From Eurosta solidaginis (lineage: Eukaryota > Arthropoda > Insecta > Diptera > Tephritidae), in contig NC_090319.1 of NCBI RefSeq assembly GCF_040869045.1, positions 362,469,739 through 362,533,738 of the forward strand: a stretch of 64,000 bases of DNA, given 5' to 3'. The notes beneath the pieces are model-generated. The model saw nothing but the letters and a program-made list of their open reading frames with translations. It did not search any database and was not told the origin of the DNA. A program made the translations under genes and the position numbers. Within the stretch, counting starts at the first letter, position 1. The number at the start of each line of letters is the position of its first letter. Shown here in pieces: positions 23,801 to 35,800 of the stretch.

Positions 23801-26800
23801 TGAATGTAAATAAAAGCTTATAAAAAGGATTATAACATAGTGACACAGTACTTATCATCGAGATCAGCGGTCGTCAACCCATAAGCGCTTTCACGCAATT
23901 TTTTTTTCGCTTAGGCAAGCGCACCGCATAGGAAAGCACGCCACACATCCCCGCGCGCACGCATTCTATCCTCTCGCCAATAACCGAATATATTCTGCTG
24001 TGCCCATTAGGAACTTAACTTCTATAATTTCGTGTTAAATGAATTTTGAAGTAATATTTTTGGGTATATTTTTGGTTCAACTGTACGAAAACAATAAAGC
24101 TTTATTTAATTGAAGGCATGTAGAAATATTTGTAAATGCATTCAAGAAAACAATGCGATACGTATATATTTGTATTTATTACGGTTATTTGTCAATTTGG
24201 CGATGTCTGGCTCCGTCTTAAAATGCTGTGATAATTATTTCTTTGTGCTAAAAAATCTGAGAACGTGTGTAAAGCCCTACTTTGAAAAAAGATATACACA
24301 CATAAAAATAAATCTTTTATTTCATAGTTTTGATATCGGCCAAAAAGCCGCGTGAATATCCAAATAGAAACTTAAAACTTTTTAGAAAATTCAGGAAAAT
24401 TCCGGGAATTTTCATGCAAATTTTCAGCTTTTCGGTAAGAAGTTTTAGAATTTTTCTGAGAGATAAATTCTAAAAATTCTTACTCAAAGCTAAAAATTTG
24501 CATGAAAATTCGCGGAATTTTCCCGAATTTTCTAAAAAGTCTTAAGTGTATATTTGAATTGTTGATGTTATATGATAATACATAATTTTATAAAAATATC
24601 AAAAATAATGAAGGTCGAAGCAAAACTTAGTAAAAACTGGAAAAATCTGAGTGATGATGACTTTTGTAGATGAGTGTAGATATGTATGTGTGTTTGTATG
24701 AAAAATTTTAAGGTCACTTTATCTTACTTAAAAAGTTTACTTAAATCGCTCCCCCCCCCCCCCCCCCCCTCCCAAATCGTGCTGGATCCGCCCCTGATTT
24801 AAATCATATTTATTATTTCATACCGTGTGAAAATTTATCCTGTTTCGCTAATGGAATACATATAAAATAGCTTGCTAAAATTAAGAATCGCTTTTTATTC
24901 GATCTTTAAGCCATGTTCAATGTTTCAAGTGTCTAGCTCGCAGGGAAGTAACGATTTCCAATTTCGGATGAGATATTTCATTCCATCTTGTGCATTTTTA
25001 AAAATGTGCCAAGTTTCAGGGCTCTAGCTCGGCGGAAGTTACTCAAAAATAGCTTGAATTCAAAATTCATAAAATTTTTCTTAGTAAGTGTGCGTACTTC
25101 TGGTATCGTTATAAATATTATTTGCATTTCGTCAGAATAAGTACAAATATTAATGGAAGTGCATATAAATTTGTAAATAATAAACACACAATTCTACAGG
25201 AATACGTAATTAGATTACGGCATTCCATCAGTATTTTTATGAAGAATGCAAAAGTAAAAAATAAATAAATATTACAGCAAAATAAGTAAACCAACCTTAA
25301 CATAAATTGTATGAATATTTAAAATTTTTTTTTTACATTTTTCTTGTTTACTTTCATGTTGCGAACGTAACGAACATGCAAAAATCCGTGTATATTGTGC
25401 CGCAACTGCACTTCAACCATAACACTACAACAACACTGTAAAATCCAAAAAAAAAATGAAAATTTGCAATAACCAACTTTAAAATAACCACAAACAATGG
25501 AAAAACGTCAATAAAAAAAACAAAAAAAAAACGGGAAATTGTATTGAATGAAATTCAGCCGAAAGAGAAATCAGATGCGCCCACATCTATGGAGGACAAT
25601 TATATTGAAACTCCTGATTCGATACCGTTGCATAGCGGAAATGATGAAAACGGAAATACCGGAAATGGTGATTATCACAACGGTAAAAGTAAAATCAATG
25701 GCGGCAATGGCAATAGTAACGGTAATGGTGGTAACCACAGTAATGCAACTAGTGCAGCGGTTAATGCACCACCACCACGCCACGGAAAAAATGGTAAAAA
25801 CCTTAAAAATGGTAAAGGCTTGAAGCACAACAACAACAACAATGGAAAAGGTAATGGCAGTGCTGCTGTTGCTGCTGCAAGCGCTAATACAGGCAATGGT
25901 CATACGGTGACGGCAGAAGCAGCACATGCTGGCGCACACGGAAATGGAAATGATTTTGGTGATTTCGATGATCAAGTGATTTCAGTGGAACAAATTCAAA
26001 CAACTGAGTATGCGGGTGTAACGGATTTGCCGACCACAACAACCACAACACTCGCAACAACAACTACAACACAAGCGCCAAGTAAGTAATTGATATATGC
26101 ATATACTCACAAATACATATATACAGTCCCCAGACTTTAAAACATTTACTTAAACAAGTAAGGGCGTCAAGTTTGGGTGCAATCGCACATTTTTTACTCA
26201 GCTGAGCGCTTCTATCGTCACTTAGTTTCAGTTATTTCACGCTAAATTTTATCAATAGAGATCGTGTATATTATATAATTTTGCTTCTTATATTGGAAAT
26301 ATTATATTATATTACATTGCCAAAGATCCCTTCAAAAATCTCTTATAAAAAACTTGGGCGTGAATATCAACCGATTTAGTAGATTTTTTTCAGAATCATT
26401 CCTTATGACCAAAGCTGCTCAACCCCTATATACTTATAACACTTTTTTAATTTTTTCCCCTGAAGAATTGGCACAGTTACAAATCACTTTTCTATTTCTT
26501 TGCTTGAAACGCTTTATCCATAGTATTTTTTTCACAATATTAATGATGGTCACAGTACCTGCCTAAGTACTAGAGATATATGCAGCCGATAAACGCCGCC
26601 GCCGATTTGCGATGTATTTCGCACGCCGCCGCCGAATGTCAAAAATATCGCGTTACTGTATTTTCTACTCTTTTTAGACTATCTAGGCCATTTATTGTTC
26701 ATCTCGAAAATTGGTCCGTTATGGTCGAAGGGATATGAAGGGATGCGCATCACTGCCAGTTATAACAAGTAAGGAAGGCTAAGTTCGGGTGTAACCGAAC

Positions 26801-29800
26801 ATTACATACTCAGCTGAGAGCTTTGGAGACAAAATTAGGGAAAATTACCATGTCGTAAAATGGACCCAGTGTAGCCCTGGAATGTGTTTGAATGACATGG
26901 GTATCAAATGTAAGGTATTCAAGAGATTTTAAAAGGGAGTGGGCCCTTGTTCTATAGGTGGACGCCATTTCAGGATATCGCCATAAAGTTGGACCAGGGG
27001 TGACTCTAGAATTTGTTTGTAGGAACTGGGTATCAAACTAAAGGTATTAATGAGGGTTTTAAAAGGGAGTGGGCCTTAGTTGTATATGTAAATGCGTTTT
27101 CGAGATATCGACCAAAATGTGGACCAGGGTGACCCAGAACATCCTCTGTCGCGTACCGTTAATTTACTTATATATGTAATACCACGACCAGTATTCCTGC
27201 CAAGATTCTAAGTGCTTTTGATTTCGCCCTGCAGAACTTTTTCATTTCATTCTACTTAATATGGGAGGTGTCACCCCCATTTTACAAAATTTTTTCTAAA
27301 GTTATATTTTGCGCCAATAAACCAATCCAATTACCATGTTTCATCGCTTTTTTCATATTTAGTATAGAATTATGTAATTTTTTTTAATTTTTCGTAATTT
27401 TTGATATCGAAAAAGTGGGCGTGGTCACACTCGGATTTCGGCCATTTTTTATACCAATACAAAGTGAGTTCAGATAAGTACGTGGCCGAGCGGAAGAACA
27501 GGCGGTCGACTGTGCATAAAAACTGGGCGTGGCTTCAACTATTTCACCAATTTTCAAAGAAAACAGTTATCGTCCTAGAATCTAAGCCCCTACCTAATTT
27601 CACAAGGACTGCTAAATTTTTGTTCGACTTATGGCATTAAAAGTATTCTAGACAAATTAAATGAAGAAGGGCGGAGCCACGCCCATTTTGAAATTTTCTT
27701 TTACTTTTGTATTTTTTTGCACCATATCATTACTGCAGTTGAATGTTGGCATAATTTACTTATATACTGTAAAGATATTCAATTTTTTGTTAAAATTTTA
27801 CTTTTAAAAAATTTTTATTTGAAAACTGGGCGTATTCGTCATCCGATTTTGAAAATTTTTATTTGTTACACATATAGTAATAGGAGTAACGTTACTGCCA
27901 AATTTAATCATGATATATTCAACGACTGCCAAATTACAGCTACTAACTTACTAACTTTCTATTCTGCGTCATAATGTCAACCCACCTACCAAGTTTCATC
28001 GCTCTATCCGTCTTTGGTAATAAATTATCGCACTTTTTCGGTTTTTGAAATATTCGATATCGAAAAAGTGGGCGTGGTTATAGTCCGATTTCGTTCATTT
28101 TAAATAGCAATCTGGTATGAGTTCCCAGGAATCTACATACCAAATTTCATCAAGATAACTGAAAATTTAGTCAAGTTATCGTGTTAACGACAGACGGACG
28201 GACGGACGGGCGGACGGACGAGCGGACATGACTAAATGAATTTCTTTATTCACCCAGATCATTTTGATACATAGAAGTCTATATATATCTCGATTAGTTT
28301 ATGCCGTTACGGATTACCGTTATGCGAACAAAATTAGTATACTCTGTGAGGTCTGCTCAGCTGAGTATAAAAATCCAATTGCGAAATTTAACACTTTCTA
28401 ACCATGCAAAAGTTATTTGAGAAAACAGCGGCCTTCAATGCCAGCTTAACATTGATTTCGCATCACCGAATTCACCAAGGTGTTAAAGCAAAACACTTAA
28501 AGAAAAGTTATATAATAAATTTAAACGTTCACTTTGCATCATTTTTTAAAAAAAAATTAACAAAGAACAATGAATTTAAATCTCGATTTTTATATCGAAT
28601 TTTTTATCTCGATTGGCTGAAAGAAAAGCAAAATCAAAGATGCAAAATCTTTTAGTAGGCTCCAGTAGTTTAAATTCTTCTTTGAAATGATTCTCAGCTC
28701 ATATTTAAGTTACCTACATACACATATCTTCAACACGTATGAGCAGGGTTTGAAAAATCACTTTATTTGCTGAACTATAAAATAGCGTCTGAAATCATAA
28801 TTTTGATTTTCACACTTCATCTTTCAACGCCCGAGTCTCCCGGTCTGAGGTTTCTTAAAGTTGGCGGCCCTATCCCAACTAGTCCCTTGGAGTGAATCAC
28901 ATTGGATATAGCCTATCAACCATGTTTAAATATGGCCCACACCAGACGGCTGCTGTTGCAAATGTGAATACGTAGGCAGATTTTTTAACTAGGTTAGTTT
29001 TTGTCCTTCGCAAGAAGCAAAAGCTTTCTCAAGACAGTCGAACAAATGACCGGGTGTTCTACTAGCCTAACGTAGGGGATAGTCGAACTAGTCTGAAAAC
29101 TGAAGGTGGTCATCCATAATGAGCTGTTATATTATAAGGCCGGAAACGAAGGCTATTGAAGTCAATGTATCGAACACCAACATCTGCAAATTTTGGTTTA
29201 CATTTTATAGCTTTTATCCACGGCCCTTGTAAAGTGTAAATTATGTAGATGCGCCAAGGATTATACGATTTTCACAAATAAGTTACGCAATGATATTTTT
29301 TATTTTTATTTATTTATTTTTTTATTTATTAAACATTTTCTTAATGCATATTTTAAATAAATTACAATATTGAAAGAGCACATTCTATTACTATATAGCA
29401 TAAGAAAAGTACATGGCATTTTTTATATTAAATTTTAAAATAGTATTAAATGCGAGTTCACATAGTAAAATTCTTTTTCAGTGTAGGGTGTATAGTTTTT
29501 AATAATATTATAGTATCAGCTCATAATAATTCAGATAATTAGTTAAGATTACGATAGAGAAACAGTTGATATAGTTATAAAAGTTAGATATGGCTTACAA
29601 CAACGTCCTCAGCAAGGCTTCTAGATGGTAGTGGCTAAGACTAATCAGATACATTTTTATTTTCTTTTGAAATAGGTTAAGATTTCTTATAACCTGTACA
29701 GCAGCAGGGAGAGAGTTGAACATTTTGCACGACGTGTATGTATAAAAGCTTCTGAATTGAGATGTCCTAGAATGCAGGATTTGTACCGATGGAAGCAGAT

Positions 29801-32800
29801 TGCTCCTAAGGTTGTAGACTTCAGAAGGATAGCTTTCTAAGTACCCCGATCTAATAAAGAACGGTTTTAGGATTTTAAATATATATAGATGACGACATGG
29901 TAGTATATATAGTCTCCTAAAGGATATCATAGCGTGAGACCTATAGTTTGCGCCACATATGCGTCTTATAATTCCCTTTTGGAGTGTTACAATGGGTGAC
30001 AACTTACTAGCCGCGGCGCCCCCCCCCCCCCCCCCCCCCAGGCAAGGCTAAAATACATCAACTTCGGTTTATTACTAACTAGTAGCTTGTGTAAAGCAAA
30101 CCAAGTCCTCAGCATATACACATCGTGGCTAACATCACATATTAGTTCGAAGTAACTCGTTGTACTATACGCAATGGCAAAATCATCTGCAAAGGCAGTC
30201 GTTTTTCCCTTCAATGGAATTGAAAAAATTGAATTAATATAAATGAGGAACAGTACCGCGCCAAGGACAGAGCACTTAAACCGCTTATGATTTCGAAAGC
30301 GGCATCCTATAGCTTCTAAGAAAGTGACGTCGACGAAGGTATGAGTTCGAAGTCGCATTCCTATGGCTTCTTTGCTGGCATATGGTATAAGGGCCAGGAT
30401 GCATGGTAGCGACTGGTGGTCAGGGTTGCTACTGTTCGCACGTCGGGAAATGGAGCTCCTAGGAACAACCGAAAAAACTGAATGCGCCCTTTGGCGCGAT
30501 CAGCAATAATCCAGTATTGATGGTAATCGTTAAAACTGTGCCACGAGAGTCATAACTATTAGTAGATAATTGATAGCAACCGTAAGTCGCCTTTGTGCAT
30601 AACCAGCACGTAGTCACAAATGATTTAAAAAATTCTGCTGACGACTGGTATTAAAGTTAGCCCAGAACATCGTCTTCGGTGAACTATGCTACAAAAGTGT
30701 TACCATTTTAAGTATTTCTCCCTCTCTCCGCAAGGAGCTACTCCCGAAATTTTCTGAACGACACGCGAGTTTTTGACGCAAAACCGCGGATCTTTTCGAA
30801 ATGGCCGAAACGTCGATTTCCTTAAATACGTATAAACAAAACCTTTCCAAATATTATTTTTTTTTTTTAATTTTCGCTTTACATGCCTCCCAGATACTCA
30901 TCCGCAAGTTAATGATATTGTTCCAGATCATCAAACATACCATTGACGTCAGCAGTATGTTTCCATATTCATTAGTTATGGACAATGTGATACTCTGAAG
31001 TCCAGCAATTCAATTTTAATCGACGGCGGTGGCGTGGCTAAGGACATATAGCGTTTAGAGTGGGCCAAAAAACTTTTTTCTTGTGTAGAAAAACTAATGT
31101 CGCAATGACACACGTCAAAATGAAAAGCTAAAATTATTGCAGGCTAAATTTTCGATGTCCTCAACAATATTTCGCTATATCATAAAGAAAAAAAAACTTA
31201 TTTTATGGCCTACTTATTTAAGAAATATTAATATTTAAGTATATCGCATTAATAGATACTCCCGAAAACATATTTCTTACAATCCGAATCCACTCCAAAT
31301 CATTACAGGAAACTGTGTTGTCCAGCGCCCACACCAATCAGATCAGTTAATACGTGAAGGGTCCAGCAAACGGGTAAGTTCTATCTGCGTAAATAACTAA
31401 CAAAAGAGAAATTCACTTTTATTACCCAGCGTTTTGTGTGTAAATTTTAATATCTGTATATATAAATTTGTAACAGCCATATCCAATAAAAGTTCTTTTC
31501 CTTTATTTAATTTCTTTTGGCAAACAGATTTACTCCTTAGACGATGCAGAATGCAGTGAATTGTGCAGTTGTGGCGACTCATTAACTTTGACATGTCATG
31601 CTCTCTGCGTGCCATTTGCGCCTTGTCGTACGGCGTTGGCCTTCTACAGCCATGCTTCACCCGCCTACCAGGCGTTCCGTGGCAGATGTTTGTGCTATTC
31701 GGGCCGTTTTATATGTATGAAGCCACCGTTGGGTGAATATACCTTACCAGGTAAGTGCGCTTAGTTAATCGCAATTCGATGTCGTTATTAGGAAAAAAAT
31801 TAAATACGAACAGATGGTTAATATAACTCCGCCGTTTTAGTTATGAAGTGAAATATCGCTCCGGTTGTTTTTTTTTTTTTGATAATTGTTTTAAGTGCAT
31901 CTATTTGTGTTTTAAAAAATAAAATTTACTTATATAACATACTTAGTTTGTTAATTTGTTGTCTTTTTATTTTTAGGCGGAGTTTTCCTCTTACTTGGCT
32001 ACAGTTCAGCCGATGAAGCACTACTTCGTCCACATACGAACCTGGGAGTACAGGATGCTGTAAGAGCACTGCAACAATATGTTACCACGCATATAGATAA
32101 CCAGGTAATTAAATCAAATATGCCACATTTACCAAGTTATGTTTGCGACTTGATCATAACGTAAAAATTTAATAAAACTTATATCATTTCCACATTTTTC
32201 TTCTTCTTTTGTTTCATTTTATACTCTTCCCTTTATTGTCGTTCATTAGACCCAATGTACGCTAACCCTTTTCAATATGACCGATGAGAACATAATAATT
32301 GCCGCTCGCCTACCGCACGATGCTAAACTCAAAGCAATTGAATTGCTTGGCAAAGAGAAGGTAACTTACATATATTGATTACACACATACATGCATACCA
32401 AGTTTGTTCTCCTGTTTTTACCAGACCTTTTAAATCAGTGGTCGGCAAAAATTTAAATAAAAGTGTGTTAGTGAGAGCGAGATCACGAGCATCCCTGCAG
32501 GAAAAAAAGTTAAAACTGAAAATTTGATTTTTGATTCAGAAATAGTTTGTAATATTCCCTAGTCCCTTTACTCACCAAGTTGTACTCGATTTGAAATATA
32601 ACCGATATTGTTACATGTAAATGTACATGAAATTTGGTTTGTAAAAGCGGCTAAACACGGCAAATAACGCAAATTAAATAGCGGCGATCACTCGCTTAAA
32701 AAATCAGATATCCGAAACTAATACAGGCGCCGTAACTAGATAAGTACAAAATGTTTAAAAGATTTGCGCCTGTTAAAAATCGAAAAGCATAAAGATACAT

Positions 32801-35800
32801 TCAGATTAATTTTTTTACCATTTCGGTAAGTTATTTTAAACATTCTATAATACGTTTTTACAGAGAAGGAGTTATGCTTTTCGATTTTTTTTATATCTGT
32901 CCCGACAAGCAAGTCTGGCTCAATTGAGCTATGGCTCGCCGACCACTGTTTTAAATCATCTTTACTTTGGTAAAGAATACGATTATGAAAGATTACCAAT
33001 AATTAAAAATACTTAGTGATTATTTTCAAGTTAATTAAAATATAATAATATTCAAAAGTAATTAAAGTTTTTCAAGATTATTAAAAAAAAATGAGAAATA
33101 ATAAAAGACCATTTTTTTGGAAAAAAAATTATATAAAAAACAAACACAGCAGGATGGACTAGATGGAGATTTTTTCGATTACTCATACAGTATTTATCTT
33201 ATAAGATCTAGAATCCGAGTTTCGGCGTAGATATATTTGTTGCCACGATCGTTTTTTACAAGAAAATATCAAAATAATTAAAAAGTTGAATATAATAAAA
33301 AAACATTTTTATTATTTTTTATTATTCTAATTCTAATAAATTAAAAATCGCTTGTACCTAAAACAATTTAAGGAGTAACGATAAATCAAAAAATTTCGTC
33401 CGATCGGTTTAGGCCAATGGTTATTCAAATATAGGAAATTCGGTTATAACAAATTTTTGTAGAAATGGCAGGTTTGGAACTATTTAATTCAATTAAATAA
33501 AAAAAAAAACACCTTATATAATTGAAAAGCAAAACACAAGCTAAAATGTCCTCTTTAAGCAAAATATTCATAGGCTAGTCAATAAGAATATATGTGCCAT
33601 TTTTTTGAAAAAAAGGTGGATCCTACACCCTCTGAGAAAAGTTACATTTGAAGGAGCTTCGTGATTCAATCTTACTAGGACGACTAAACGATATTTCGTT
33701 CAGAGATAGCCAATAATTTGGAAACATCTACCCAGGTTGTGTTTTTAAAAAATAGTGGGATCTCGACTTCGCCACAATGAGAGCTGTAACTTACAATTTT
33801 TAGTAAGTTGAACTTAATTACTTCATGTATGTGGGTGGGAGGGGGGGGGGGGGGGCTCATATGGGTGAGAGCTAAGCAAGTTTTGAAAGGAGAATTGTTT
33901 TGGCCTCAATCGTAGTGACAAAGACACAAAATATTATTACTAAAAATATTTTGGTGCCAAGACCACATTTACAGATGCTTTAATCTACAGTGAATCATCA
34001 ATAGATAATCTGTGCGTTTACATATGTCCCATCCCTAGAATCTCTAGGATGCTTCCAATTAAAGACTGCACTCTAGAGGTGGAACTTTTTATAAAAAAAA
34101 ATCCGAATTGAGCATAATTACCGATTATCGAAGGGAAATCTAGGTATATAATTACCGATTAGGAGTTAAGAAAAAAATGAAGATAGTCTCGTTATATGTT
34201 CACAATTGCGAAAAATTTACCAGATACCCTATTATTCCGGGAATTTTTCGATTTCCTGAATATCTTCGGATTTTTTTTTTTTCAGGTTATCTTTGGGATT
34301 ATTATAGCGATCATTTGGGAACTATTTGATGGTGACTTTGAAACCACCTCTAAATCGATTTTCGATTATTTTCGGGCTAAAAATTAGGGTCCAATCAAAA
34401 TTAAACACATTTGAGAAAGAATTATCCAAATTGATGCATTCGAAAGTACCTTGCCAGCGATGTTTTAAACTTGGAACTTAGTTGCGAGCCCGGCGACAAT
34501 GCAACATAGGAAAAAAAATTGCTCTAGGGTTTACTGATCGGGATATTTGAAAAATGTCTTTCAAACTTACGATCAATAATTTATGGAATACTTTATCAAG
34601 CCCTTAACATTCAAGCCCTTATTGAGTTTAATCTTTTATAAAAAATAAAAGTTCTTAATTACTTTACAACAATAATTATTGCTTTATTTAATGAATCTTG
34701 AGCATAATCTTGTGTTCTCTCGCTGATATATCACTAGCATAGCTATGAAGATGATTATCAATTGACTCCAAAATTATATTCTGTGATCATAGACACAATG
34801 CGTCAATTCTAAAAGCACGGACTTCATAAGTTTTCGGTCTTACCAAATAAGAGCAACGTTATTTAAGATCGGGCAGCCAGCCGCTTTGTATGTTGCCTCA
34901 GTTCCAAGTTAAGCATTCTACTACGCGTTTTAAATATCTCGAAATTGTTACCCAGTTATCTGCATCGACCAGGTGGTAAGTTGGGGGGCCAGGCACTTGC
35001 AAGACACATATTGCTTTCAGAAAAAAAACAGTGCACAAGTTGAGTTAATCACCCCATCTCAGTCTTCATCTCCCCATATAAACGAATAAACATTGACGTA
35101 AAAGAAGGAGGGTGCCGATGATATGATAATGCGTTGCGTTGTTGGTTATGGTAAGGCCCAAATATTTCCTTTGGACAGCTGGCGGTAAGGAGCTCTGTAT
35201 TAAAGGCAAATTATTATTATTTCATTGGAAGTTAATTAACTGTGAAAGATTCTGTGTGAAATCGGTATAACTTTAGGGGTTAGGTTATGTATGACACCGT
35301 GATATTTTGCGTCGCAGTCACTGGCATTCACTCAGCACTATATAGATAATACAAAAAAAATCAAAAGGGCAATCAGGTTTACTGTCACTGAGGTGAAGGC
35401 ACTCTCTTATACCATACGAGTGCTGGCAAACGCGAGAGAATACAACCCGTTGTGTTTTACATAATAAGCCAAAAAAAAAAAAAACGAAAATCGTGAATAA
35501 TATGCATAGTAATAATTTAAGCAAAGCATAAGTTTATGTTAAAGAAATTCGTTACATGAGAAGAAACAATTTGAAAAAATTCATTTATTTGCTTTACACA
35601 TTGATTACAATTTTTTGATTTTCACCATTGATCAATGTTGCACAGAATGGTCCATACACATACAAAATTTTACAAGTAGGCCAATTGATGGAAAAAAATT
35701 TGAATAACAAGATTTATAGATTCGGCACAATTTTACTTGCATTGATCCGCATAGTTGAACTCGATTGGATAGATGCTCCCTCTTACCGAATTACATACAA

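Noticed and set aside
23866..24796. A single hAT element from CAGCGGTCGTCAA to the GATCCGCCCCTG end
   Set aside because: The two end sequences differ after the first bases, and the flanking octamers do not match.
25548..25823. ATG-initiated frame overlapping the Gly/Asn exon
   Set aside because: It is a shadow frame rich in Met/Val/Lys produced by the repetitive codons; the phase-matched frame explains the exon.
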